DNA of 64,000 nucleotides from Polynucleobacter sp. JS-JIR-5-A7 (GTDB lineage Bacteria > Pseudomonadota > Gammaproteobacteria > Burkholderiales > Burkholderiaceae): positions 738,048 to 802,047 of the forward strand of contig NZ_CP061308.1 in NCBI RefSeq assembly GCF_018687935.1. Direction: 5' to 3'. The translations under genes were made by a program, and so were the position numbers. This document shows, piece after piece, positions 1 through 8,662 of the stretch. Positions within the stretch are counted from its first letter, which is position 1. Each line of letters begins with the position of its first letter. The notes beneath the pieces were generated by a model, which saw nothing but the letters and a program-made list of their open reading frames with translations, searched no databases and was not told the origin of the DNA.

Positions 1-1457
1 CAGACGCCCTAGCGCGTGAAAAGAACGTTGATCAAGCCATTGTGTTTGAGGCGCTTGAAATGGCGTTGGCATCAGCCACTAAGAAGCGTTACGCAACTGA
101 AGATGTGGATATTCGTGTATCTATCGACCGTGAGTCTGGTGAATACGAAACCTTCCGCCGTTGGTTGGTGGTTCCTGATGAAGCCGGTTTGCAAGAGCCA
201 GATAAAGAGATATTGCAATTTGAAGCCAAAGAGCAAATTCCAGATATGGAAGTAGGCGACTATATTGAAGAGCAAATCGAATCTTTAGCTTTCGGTCGTA
301 TCGGTGCACAGGCTGCTAAGCAAGTCATCTTGCAACGTATTCGTGATGCTGAGCGTGAACAGATTTTGAATGATTACCTCGAGCGTGGCGAAAAAGTCAT
401 GACGGGTACCGTTAAGCGTGCTGACAAGAATGGTTTGATTATTGAATCTGGCCGTGTTGAGGCATTGCTGCGTCGTGATCAAATGATTCCTAAAGAGAAT
501 TTGCGTTCTGGTGATCGCGTACGTGCATACATCCTCAAAGTGGATCGTGAAGCCCGTGGCCCACAGATCGAACTATCCCGTACTTGCCCAGACTTCTTGA
601 TCAAGTTGTTTGAGAACGAAGTTCCAGAGATGGAGCAGGGCTTGCTAGAGATTAAGGGTGCCGCCCGTGATCCTGGCATCCGCGCAAAGATTGCGGTGGT
701 GACTTATGACAAGCGTATTGACCCAATCGGAACATGCGTTGGTGTGCGTGGCACACGCGTTACTGCAGTGCGTAATGAAGTGGCTGGCGAAGCGGTTGAT
801 ATCGTATTGTGGTCGGAAGACCCAGCGCAGTTTGTGATTGGTGCTTTGGCACCAGCACAAGTATCTTCAATCGTGGTGGACGAAGAGCGTCACGCCATGG
901 ACGTGGTGGTGGATGAAGAGAACTTGGCAATCGCCATTGGCCGTAGCGGACAAAACGTTCGTTTGGCAAGTGATTTGACTGGTTGGCAAATCAACATCAT
1001 GACTCCTGAAGAGTCTGCTGAGAAAACTGAAAAAGAGGCTTCTTCCGTACGCCAATTGTTTATGGACAAATTGGACGTAGACCAAGAGGTGGCTGATATT
1101 TTGATTGAGGAAGGTTTCAATACATTGGAAGAAGTGGCTTATGTGCCATTGTCTGAAATGTTAGAAATTGATTCATTCGATGAAGATACTGTGAATGAGT
1201 TGCGTACCCGCGCACGTGATTCCTTGTTGACGATGGAGTTAGCAAAAGAGGAGCGTATTGGCGAGGTGTCACAAGACCTACGTTCCCTAGAAGGAATGAC
1301 CACAGAATTGATTGCCAAGCTTGCTGACAATCAAGTACATACCCGTGACGACCTTGCTGAACTGGCTGTTGATGAGCTAGTTGAGGCGACACAAATTGAC
1401 GAAGAAACTGCGAAAACGCTCATCATGAAAGCGCGCGAACATTGGTTTACTTCATGA
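1..1457 (+). CDS. nusA: Transcription termination/antitermination factor NusA (5' end cut by window)
   Basis: NusA binds RNA polymerase and nascent RNA and modulates pausing, termination and antitermination. The reading frame is open from base 3, where the residues DALAREKNVD match the region just after the NusA start, so about ten N-terminal codons lie outside the window. In order: RNAP-binding N-terminal domain, S1 domain (about 390-530), KH1 (around 700-850, with GTCVGVRG), KH2 (around 880-1000), then two C-terminal acidic helical repeats (about 1060-1215 and 1265-1455) typical of proteobacterial NusA. infB follows after 13 bases, the usual nusA-infB operon. An internal GTG at 42 is not the start. 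Confidence 0.97.
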   Translation, partial: DALAREKNVDQAIVFEALEMALASATKKRYATEDVDIRVSIDRESGEYETFRRWLVVPDEAGLQEPDKEILQFEAKEQIPDMEVGDYIEEQIESLAFGRIGAQAAKQVILQRIRDAEREQILNDYLERGEKVMTGTVKRADKNGLIIESGRVEALLRRDQMIPKENLRSGDRVRAYILKVDREARGPQIELSRTCPDFLIKLFENEVPEMEQGLLEIKGAARDPGIRAKIAVVTYDKRIDPIGTCVGVRGTRVTAVRNEVAGEAVDIVLWSEDPAQFVIGALAPAQVSSIVVDEERHAMDVVVDEENLAIAIGRSGQNVRLASDLTGWQINIMTPEESAEKTEKEASSVRQLFMDKLDVDQEVADILIEEGFNTLEEVAYVPLSEMLEIDSFDEDTVNELRTRARDSLLTMELAKEERIGEVSQDLRSLEGMTTELIAKLADNQVHTRDDLAELAVDELVEATQIDEETAKTLIMKAREHWFTS

Positions 1458-1470
1458 GAGGAAGTAGTGC

Positions 1471-4209
1471 ATGGCAACAACAACAGTAAAAGTACTCGCT
1501 AAGGAACTGAAAAGAACTGCGGCTGACCTCTTGGATCAATTGAAGGCAGCCGGGATCGATAAAGGTTCTGAGGATGACAGCATTACCGATAAGGACAAAA
1601 CTGCCTTGCTCGAGTATTTGCAAAAAGCACATGGCAATACTGAAGCAGGGGCTCGTAAGAAGATCACTTTGATCAAGCGCGAGAACTCTGAGATTCGTCA
1701 AGCAGACTCTGCTGGACGTACTCGTACTGTGCAGGTTGAAGTTCGTAAAAAACGTGTGCTAGTAAAAGCAGGAGATAAAGCACCTGTAGCTGAGGAAGCT
1801 CCAGCAAAATCAGCTAAAGCAGCTTCGCCAACTAAACCAATTTTGTCAGAAGAGGAATTGGAAAAACGCGCCGCTGAAGCCACACGTCAAGCCGAGCTAT
1901 TAGCTCGTCAAGAAGCAGAGATGAAGGCGGCTGAAGAAGCGCGTCAAAAAGAAGCTGCTGCTCCTGCTGAGGATGACAGCAAAGCTTCTGACGCTGCAGC
2001 TGTTGAGAAAAAAGCAAAGGCAGATAAAGCTGCAAAAGAATTAGCTGCCAGCAAAGAAAAAGAGTTGGCGGATATTCGTTCACGTCGTGCAACTGCTGAG
2101 GCAGAAGCCTTAGCCATTCGTGACATGATGAGTGCGCCTGCTCGTGTCCTGAAGGCTCCAAGCGAGATTGCTGCTGAAGATGCGAAAAAAGGGACTTTAC
2201 ATAAGCCTGCTAAAGCTGAAGGTGCTGAAGATAAGAAAAAATCACCCGCTAAAGTTGGTGGCAAAACGATTAAGTCTTCCGAGACTTCATCTACTTGGCA
2301 AGAAGAGGGCGCTAAAAAACCAGGCGGTCTGAAGACCCGTGGCGATACCTCTGGTGGTGTGGGTGGTTGGCGTTCAGGTGGCGGTCGTAAGAAGCAGCGT
2401 CAAATCGCTGAAGCGAACGTCGATACCAACTTCCAAGTGCCAACTGAGCCAGTAGTGCGTGATGTGCATGTTCCAGAAACGATTACCGTGGCTGAGCTTG
2501 CTCACGCTATGGCAGTCAAGAGCGCAGAAGTCATTAAGTTATTGATGGGTATGGGCCAAATGGTTACCATCAATCAAGTGCTGGACCAAGATACCGCGAT
2601 GATCATTGTTGAAGAGATGGGTCATAAAGCCCACGCTGCAAAATTAGATGATCCGGATTTAGATATCGGTACTGACGGTCATGATGCTGAATTGTTGCCG
2701 CGCCCTCCAGTGGTGACTGTGATGGGTCACGTTGACCACGGTAAAACTTCTTTGCTCGACAAGATTCGCTTAGCAAAAGTCGCCTCTGGTGAAGCTGGTG
2801 GTATTACTCAGCATATCGGCGCATACCACGTAGAAACTCCGCGCGGCATGATTACTTTCCTAGATACTCCGGGTCACGAAGCGTTTACCGCAATGCGTGC
2901 ACGTGGTGCTAAGGCAACTGATATTGTGATCTTGGTAGTAGCTGCAGATGACGGTGTCATGCCGCAAACTAAGGAAGCGATTCACCATGCGATTGCTGCT
3001 GGCGTACCTTTAGTGGTTGCCATCAACAAGATCGATAAACCAGAAGCCAATTCAGAGCGTGTGAAGACTGAGTTAGTGGCTGAACAAGTGGTTCCTGAGG
3101 AATACGGTGGCGATGTGCCATTTATTCCGGTATCTGCCAAAACGGGCGAAGGTATTGATGCCTTGTTAGAAAACGTTCTTTTACAAGCCGAAATCTTGGA
3201 ACTCAAGGCGCCTAAAGATGCTCCTGCACAAGGCCTTGTCATTGAAGCGCGTTTGGATAAAGGTAAAGGTCCGGTTGCAACGGTATTGGTTCAATCGGGC
3301 ACACTTAAGCGTGGTGATATGTTGTTAGCGGGTTCTACCTTTGGTCGTGTGCGTGCCATGTTGGATGAAAACGGCAAACCCTGTAATGAAGCTGGCCCCT
3401 CTATTCCAGTGGAGATTCAAGGTTTATCCGAAGTTCCAGCTGCTGGCGAGTCAGTTCAAGTGGTTCCTGATGAACGTAAGGCGCGCGAAATTGCACTCTT
3501 CCGTCAAGGTAAGTTCCGTGATGTGAAGTTAGCTAAACAACAAGCATTCAAGCTCGAAACCATGATGGAAAACATGGAAGAGGGCGCGATTGAGGCGAAG
3601 TTGTTGCCATTGATCATCAAAGCTGACGTACAAGGCTCTCAAGAAGCTTTGTCACAGTCCTTAATGAAACTTTCTACACCAGAAGTCAAGGTACAAATCG
3701 TCCATGCTGCTGTGGGTGGTATTACTGAAACTGATGTGAACTTAGCGGTTGCCTCTAAAGCGGTCATCATTGGCTTTAACTCCCGTGCCGATGCAGCAGC
3801 CCGTAAGCTAGCTGAGAATAATGGTGTCGATATTCGTTATCACAACATTATTTATGATGCAGTGGATGAAGTAAAACTCGCCTTGAGCGGTATGTTGACT
3901 CCAGATAAGAAAGAAGAAATCACTGGCTTAGTTGAAATTCGTCAGGTCTTCTTGGTATCTAAGGTTGGCGCTATTGCAGGTTGCTTAGTTGTTGACGGTA
4001 TCGTTAAACGTACATCAAGTGTGCGCCTCTTGCGTGAGAATGTCGTGATCTGGTCTGGCGAATTAGATTCGCTCAAACGCTTTAAAGATGACGCAAAAGA
4101 AGTTCGTGCTGGTGTTGAGTGTGGCTTGTCATTAAAAGGCTATAACGACATTAAAGAAGGCGATCAACTAGAAGTATTTGAAGTGACTGAAGTCGCTCGT
4201 TCACTCTAA
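1471..4209 (+). CDS. infB: Translation initiation factor IF-2
   Basis: IF-2 is the GTPase that places initiator fMet-tRNA on the 30S subunit and promotes 50S joining. The 912-residue protein has an IF2N domain at the N terminus, a long Ala/Lys/Glu-rich linker (about residues 90-300), a second IF2N-like domain (about 330-390), and the G domain with G1 GHVDHGKT near residue 418, G3 DTPGHEAF, G4 NKID and G5 SAK. Domains II-IV follow. GAGGAAG ahead of ATG 1471 is a good ribosome site. It lies in the nusA operon, with rbfA 10 bases downstream. Confidence 0.98.
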   Translation: MATTTVKVLAKELKRTAADLLDQLKAAGIDKGSEDDSITDKDKTALLEYLQKAHGNTEAGARKKITLIKRENSEIRQADSAGRTRTVQVEVRKKRVLVKAGDKAPVAEEAPAKSAKAASPTKPILSEEELEKRAAEATRQAELLARQEAEMKAAEEARQKEAAAPAEDDSKASDAAAVEKKAKADKAAKELAASKEKELADIRSRRATAEAEALAIRDMMSAPARVLKAPSEIAAEDAKKGTLHKPAKAEGAEDKKKSPAKVGGKTIKSSETSSTWQEEGAKKPGGLKTRGDTSGGVGGWRSGGGRKKQRQIAEANVDTNFQVPTEPVVRDVHVPETITVAELAHAMAVKSAEVIKLLMGMGQMVTINQVLDQDTAMIIVEEMGHKAHAAKLDDPDLDIGTDGHDAELLPRPPVVTVMGHVDHGKTSLLDKIRLAKVASGEAGGITQHIGAYHVETPRGMITFLDTPGHEAFTAMRARGAKATDIVILVVAADDGVMPQTKEAIHHAIAAGVPLVVAINKIDKPEANSERVKTELVAEQVVPEEYGGDVPFIPVSAKTGEGIDALLENVLLQAEILELKAPKDAPAQGLVIEARLDKGKGPVATVLVQSGTLKRGDMLLAGSTFGRVRAMLDENGKPCNEAGPSIPVEIQGLSEVPAAGESVQVVPDERKAREIALFRQGKFRDVKLAKQQAFKLETMMENMEEGAIEAKLLPLIIKADVQGSQEALSQSLMKLSTPEVKVQIVHAAVGGITETDVNLAVASKAVIIGFNSRADAAARKLAENNGVDIRYHNIIYDAVDEVKLALSGMLTPDKKEEITGLVEIRQVFLVSKVGAIAGCLVVDGIVKRTSSVRLLRENVVIWSGELDSLKRFKDDAKEVRAGVECGLSLKGYNDIKEGDQLEVFEVTEVARSL

Positions 4210-4219
4210 TTGATTCACT

Positions 4220-4588
4220 ATGCATAAGACGAGCCCGCATCGTAACCAGCGTCTTGCTGATCAGATTCAGCGAGACCTGGCCGAGTTAATTCCTCGCGAG
4301 TTACGCAGCCCAAGTCTAGGTTTAATTACTTTGCAAAGTATTGAACTCTCGCCTGATTTGGCACATGCCAAAGTCTTCTTCACAGTGTTAGGTGCAGAAC
4401 CAGAACATGCTCTGAAGGCTTTGCAAGAAAAAGCGGGTTACTTACATTCTTTATTGTTTAAGCGTTTGCATATTCACACTGTGCCAACTTTGCACTTTCA
4501 CTATGACAGCTCAGTAGAGCATGGCATAGAAATGTCTCGATTGATCGACCAAGCTCTAGAGAGCGATCATCAAGACGAGAATAAATAA
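4220..4588 (+). CDS. rbfA: 30S ribosome-binding factor RbfA
   Basis: RbfA binds the 30S subunit during late maturation and helps 16S rRNA 5'-end processing and cold adaptation. The 122-residue protein begins RNQRLADQIQRDLAELI, the typical start of RbfA, and has the KH-type core with SPDLAHAKVFFTV and a closing segment VPTLHFHYDSSVEHG that matches the family. It sits between infB and truB as in many bacteria, with a 2-base gap to truB, so co-transcription and perhaps translational coupling are expected. Confidence 0.97.
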   Translation: MHKTSPHRNQRLADQIQRDLAELIPRELRSPSLGLITLQSIELSPDLAHAKVFFTVLGAEPEHALKALQEKAGYLHSLLFKRLHIHTVPTLHFHYDSSVEHGIEMSRLIDQALESDHQDENK

Positions 4589-4590
4589 AC

Positions 4591-5502
4591 ATGTCCACGC
4601 GTATCGACGGCGTTGTATTGCTAGATAAACCCGCAGGCATGAGCTCTCAGGGTGCGGTAACCGCCGTCAAACGCGCATTCAACGCAGAGAAAGCAGGTCA
4701 TACCGGTACCTTAGATCCCATGGCTACCGGATTGCTACCGATTTGCTTGGGTGAAGCCACCAAATATTCTCAAGACTTACTGGAAGCAGACAAAACATAT
4801 ATCGCTCAAGTGAAGTTCGGTTCTCGCACCGACACCGGTGATGCTGAAGGCTTAGTCATAGAAGAATTGCCATTACCTACTTTTGAAAATGAAGCGGCGA
4901 TTCAAAACACATTAGATGGATTGCTAGCAAAATTTACTGGCCTCATCACACAAATACCGCCGATGTATTCTGCGTTAAAACGTGATGGTAAGCCTTTATA
5001 TGAATATGCTCGTGCTGGTGTTGAGCTAGAGCGCACTGCGCGTGAGATTACGATTCACAAGATTCGCTGGACTAATATTCAATGGCCGGAAGCTACTTTA
5101 GAGGTCTCTTGCAGCAAGGGTACTTATATTCGTGTGCTCGCTGAAGATCTTGGTAACACTTTAGGTTGTGGCGCTCATTTAGTAGGGCTACGCAGAACGG
5201 AAGTAGGTCACTTAAGTCTTGAGCAATCCTTTACGATTGAATCTATTCAACAGGCTTTGCACGATAGCTCTAACTACATCCTCCCAGTGGATGCGCTCTT
5301 GCAGACTTTGCCCCATCTGACGGTAGATGAGCAACAAGCTAAACGTTTAGAAATGGGCCAGCGGGTTCCATTAAACCTGGCTTCCATTGAAGCTTTAGTT
5401 CGTATTTATCGCACTACAGCTGCACCCCATAACTTTATTGGCACTGCTGATTGGCGCTCTGGAGTATTGCATCCTAAGCGTTTGATTTCGCAGGCAACTT
5501 AA
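4591..5502 (+). CDS. truB: tRNA pseudouridine(55) synthase TruB
   Basis: TruB makes pseudouridine 55 in the T loop of tRNAs. The N terminus DGVVLLDKPAGMSS and the motif GHTGTLDPMATG contain the catalytic Asp (D42 in this protein). KTYIAQVKFG, QIPPMYSALK and SCSKGTYIRVLAEDLG are further TruB family signatures. The 303-residue length is normal, and the C-terminal part corresponds to the TruB C-terminal domain. It lies in the nusA-infB-rbfA-truB series, two bases after rbfA. Confidence 0.98.
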   Translation: MSTRIDGVVLLDKPAGMSSQGAVTAVKRAFNAEKAGHTGTLDPMATGLLPICLGEATKYSQDLLEADKTYIAQVKFGSRTDTGDAEGLVIEELPLPTFENEAAIQNTLDGLLAKFTGLITQIPPMYSALKRDGKPLYEYARAGVELERTAREITIHKIRWTNIQWPEATLEVSCSKGTYIRVLAEDLGNTLGCGAHLVGLRRTEVGHLSLEQSFTIESIQQALHDSSNYILPVDALLQTLPHLTVDEQQAKRLEMGQRVPLNLASIEALVRIYRTTAAPHNFIGTADWRSGVLHPKRLISQAT

Positions 5503-5536
5503 CCTTTTTACTGATCTTTAACCTTAGAAGCTTCAC

Positions 5537-7354
5537 ATGACTAAACGCGCACTTCGTAACATTGCCATCATCGCCCACGTTGACCACGGTAAAACTACTT
5601 TGGTTGACCAACTCTTGCGTCAATCTGGCACATTCCGCTCTAATGAAAAAATGACCGAACGCGTCATGGATTCAAATGATCTTGAAAAAGAGCGCGGCAT
5701 TACTATTTTGTCCAAGAACTGTGCAGTTGAATATGACGGCACACATATCAACATCGTCGATACCCCTGGACACGCAGACTTTGGTGGTGAAGTTGAGCGC
5801 GTACTCTCGATGGTGGATGGCGTGTTACTCTTGGTGGATGCGGTTGAAGGTCCAATGCCACAAACCCGTTTTGTCACCAAGAAAGCCTTGGCTTTGGGAT
5901 TAAAGCCTATCGTGGTGATCAACAAGGTTGACCGCCCAGGCGCACGTTGTGATTATGTTATCAACGCAACCTTTGAGTTGTTTGACAAATTAGGCGCAAC
6001 TGAAGAGCAGCTGGACTTCCCAGTCGTATTTGCATCTGGTTTGAATGGTTATGCCGGTTTGACTGATGATGTCCGCGAAGGGGATATGCGCCCATTATTC
6101 GATACCGTACTCAAACATGTTCCAGTGCGCGATGACAATCCTGAAGGTCCTTTGCAACTACAAATCACCTCTATTGAATACAGTACTTACGTCGGTAAGA
6201 TCGGTGTGGGTCGTGTAAACCGTGGAACAGTGAAGCCATTGATGGACGTAGTCTTTATGGATGGCCCTGATGGCACTCAGCGTAAGGGGCGCATCAATCA
6301 AGTATTGAAGTTCCGTGGCTTAGAGCGTGAATTAGTAGATGAAGCGCAAGCGGGCGATATCGTATTGGTTAATGGTATCGAAGACTTGGCTATTGGTACA
6401 ACCATTTGCGCACCAGACGTGCCAGAAGCGTTGCCAATGCTCAAGATTGACGAGCCTACCCTGACCATGAACTTCATGGTCAACACTAGCCCATTAGCTG
6501 GTCGTGAAGGCAAGTTTGTAACAAGCCGTCAGATTCGTGAGCGTTTAGACCGCGAATTAAAATCCAACATGGCATTGCGTGTTAAAGATACTGATGATGA
6601 CACGGTATTTGAAGTGTCTGGTCGCGGTGAATTGCACCTCACCATCTTGGTAGAGACGATGCGCCGTGAAGGTTACGAGTTGGCTGTTTCCCGTCCTCGC
6701 GTGGTGTTCCATGAAGAAGACGGCGTCAAGATGGAACCATACGAAAACTTAACAGTCGACCTTGAAGACACCACACAAGGTGCTGTCATGGAAGACTTAG
6801 GTAAGCGTAAAGGTGAATTACTCGATATGGTGAGTGATGGCAAAGGTCGTACTCGTCTTGAGTACCGTATTCCTGCACGGGGCTTGATTGGCTTCCAAGG
6901 CGACTTCATGACCATGACCCGTGGTAACGGTTTGATGAGCCACACTTTTGACTCTTATGCTCCGGCAAAAGAAGGTATCTTGGGTGAGCGCCATAACGGC
7001 GTATTGATTAGTCAAGATGACGGCGAAGCCGTTGCTTATGCTTTGTGGAAGTTGCAAGACCGCGGCCGTATGTTTGTGAGCCCTGGCGATCCTTTATATG
7101 AAGGTATGGTGATTGGTATTCATAGCCGTGATAATGATTTGGTTGTGAATCCCATCAAAGGCAAGCAATTAACTAACGTTCGCGCCTCTGGTACCGACGA
7201 AGCAGTGCGCTTAGTTACTCCAATTGCTATGAACTTAGAGTACGCAGTAGAGTTTATCGATGATGATGAATTGGTTGAAGTCACGCCTAAGAGTATTCGG
7301 ATTCGTAAGCGCTACCTCAAGGAGCATGAGCGTAAAAAAGCATCACGCGAATAA
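5537..7354 (+). CDS. typA: Ribosome-associated translational GTPase TypA/BipA
   Basis: TypA/BipA is an EF-G-like GTPase that binds 70S ribosomes and aids 50S assembly and stress or cold responses. The 605-residue protein begins RNIAIIAHVDHGKTTLVDQ (G1) and has RGITILSKN (switch), DTPGHADFGGE (G3) and NKVDRPGA (G4). An EF-G-like domain and the BipA-specific C-terminal domain with ARGLIGFQGDFMT follow. It is the last gene of the translation cluster and is followed at once by an intrinsic terminator. Confidence 0.98.
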   Translation: MTKRALRNIAIIAHVDHGKTTLVDQLLRQSGTFRSNEKMTERVMDSNDLEKERGITILSKNCAVEYDGTHINIVDTPGHADFGGEVERVLSMVDGVLLLVDAVEGPMPQTRFVTKKALALGLKPIVVINKVDRPGARCDYVINATFELFDKLGATEEQLDFPVVFASGLNGYAGLTDDVREGDMRPLFDTVLKHVPVRDDNPEGPLQLQITSIEYSTYVGKIGVGRVNRGTVKPLMDVVFMDGPDGTQRKGRINQVLKFRGLERELVDEAQAGDIVLVNGIEDLAIGTTICAPDVPEALPMLKIDEPTLTMNFMVNTSPLAGREGKFVTSRQIRERLDRELKSNMALRVKDTDDDTVFEVSGRGELHLTILVETMRREGYELAVSRPRVVFHEEDGVKMEPYENLTVDLEDTTQGAVMEDLGKRKGELLDMVSDGKGRTRLEYRIPARGLIGFQGDFMTMTRGNGLMSHTFDSYAPAKEGILGERHNGVLISQDDGEAVAYALWKLQDRGRMFVSPGDPLYEGMVIGIHSRDNDLVVNPIKGKQLTNVRASGTDEAVRLVTPIAMNLEYAVEFIDDDELVEVTPKSIRIRKRYLKEHERKKASRE

Positions 7355-7374
7355 GCTCGCTCAAATGAAGTAAC

Positions 7375-7400
7375 AAAAGCCACCTGCGGGTGGCTTTTTT
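7375..7400 (+). terminator. Rho-independent terminator of the nusA-typA cluster
   Basis: An 8-bp perfect stem AAGCCACC/GGTGGCTT with loop TGCG (7377-7396) is followed by a run of T. It starts about 20 bases after the typA stop codon and is the clearest intrinsic terminator on the forward strand in this window. Confidence 0.93.
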
Positions 7401-7609
7401 CATTAACTTAGAACTTCTCTCAAAGGTAGATTATTGCCCCGCACAAGATTAGTGCGTCAGTAGTAGCTATGCCCAAAATTGGGTTAAAGTCGTCAAAAAG
7501 AGGGCATTCTTAATATTTCACCTTAATCAAAAGGAATAATTTGGAGTTGTAGGCTATCTGAAAGTAGATTCACCTGGGCTAAATATCCTGAATCAATCAA
7601 GGAGTAATT

Positions 7610-7825
7610 ATGGTCGTTTACATCACTCGCAATATTGTCGCCAGAAAGCGTCGCAACGATGGTACGGATCAAGGTTGCTTTCCACTACATCCCGGCAAGT
7701 ATGAGGCCAATAAAACCAATGATGGCGCCCTCGAAATTCTTCAAGATGCAGGTGAGCCAGTTTATTTACTGCCATTTATCTGGTGGGAGAAGATGGGGCT
7801 TGGGGATATCTTGATTGCGGCATAA
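7610..7825 (+). CDS. Small conserved-looking protein of unknown function
   Basis: I do not recognise this 71-residue protein. AAGGAG sits about six bases before ATG 7610, a strong ribosome site, which argues that it is real. It begins with a basic stretch (IVARKRRNDG) and has an aromatic/acidic C-terminal part (FIWWEKMGLGDILIAA). It has no signal peptide or clear membrane segment. A 26-base gap separates it from the crotonase-family gene, so the two may be co-transcribed. Function is unknown. Confidence 0.65.
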   Translation: MVVYITRNIVARKRRNDGTDQGCFPLHPGKYEANKTNDGALEILQDAGEPVYLLPFIWWEKMGLGDILIAA

Positions 7826-7851
7826 GTAACCAAAGAAAGAAGAGAATTTAA

Positions 7852-8640
7852 ATGAATTATCAGTACATCAAGACCGAGCAGGCGGATTTAATCGCTACCA
7901 TTCGTTTCAATCATTACAGCAAGCGTAATGCTTTAAGTGAATGCTTGATTGAAGAAATGCACCATGCCCTTGATGTATTTGGTAAAGAAGATGTGCGTGT
8001 TTTGGTACTGAGATCTGACCAGAAGAATAAGGTATGGTCTGCAGGGCACGATGTGATGGAGCTGCCGAGATCTGAACGTGATCCCTTGCCAGCAGATGAT
8101 CCTGTCATGGTGTTACTCAAGTCCATCCGCGCATTTAGAGCGCCAGTCATTGCAATGGTTGATGGCTCTGTTTGGGGTGCATCTACGGACCTAATTATGA
8201 GTTGCGATATTGCGATTGGGGATCATGACTCTACTTTTGCGATTACTCCTGCAAAGTTAGGTCTTCCGTATACTGCCAGCGGTATCTTGCATTTCATGTC
8301 CCGTATGCCACTAAATGTCGTAAAAGAAATGTTCCTAACTGCGGATCCGATTGGTGCAGATCGCGCCTTACAAATCGGTATTCTGAACCATCTTTATGTC
8401 TCTGGAGAATTAGAGGCAAAGACTTATCAAATGGCTAGAACGATTGCCTCACGTTCACCACAAGCTAACTCCGTTCTTAAAGCCCAGGCACAAATGCTCT
8501 CTGATGCAGCTGTGTTGAATCCTGCCGTATTCGAGCATCTTCAATCCCTTCGCAGGAATGTCTACATGGGTAGCGACTACCGAGAAGGTATTACTGCATT
8601 TTTAGAGAGGCGTGATCCAATCTTTGGTCAGGCCAAGTAA
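7852..8640 (+). CDS. scpB: Crotonase-family methylmalonyl-CoA decarboxylase-like protein
   Basis: This 262-residue protein belongs to the enoyl-CoA hydratase/isomerase superfamily and closely follows the pattern of E. coli ScpB (YgfG), which decarboxylates methylmalonyl-CoA to propionyl-CoA. Residues equivalent to the ScpB active site, His66 (in SAGHDVMELP) and Tyr140 (in LGLPYTASG), fall at the same numbers here. The oxyanion-hole segment reads DGSVWGAS. Neighbours do not include methylmalonyl-CoA mutase genes, so the pathway context is not visible. The family call is firm; the exact substrate is inferred from similarity. Confidence 0.85.
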   Translation: MNYQYIKTEQADLIATIRFNHYSKRNALSECLIEEMHHALDVFGKEDVRVLVLRSDQKNKVWSAGHDVMELPRSERDPLPADDPVMVLLKSIRAFRAPVIAMVDGSVWGASTDLIMSCDIAIGDHDSTFAITPAKLGLPYTASGILHFMSRMPLNVVKEMFLTADPIGADRALQIGILNHLYVSGELEAKTYQMARTIASRSPQANSVLKAQAQMLSDAAVLNPAVFEHLQSLRRNVYMGSDYREGITAFLERRDPIFGQAK

Positions 8641-8662
8641 AAGCTGTAGTGCACTAGACTGT

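Noticed and set aside
1832..2264. Open frames on the reverse strand of infB
   Set aside because: They mirror the Ala/Lys/Glu-rich IF-2 linker; the forward frame is certain.
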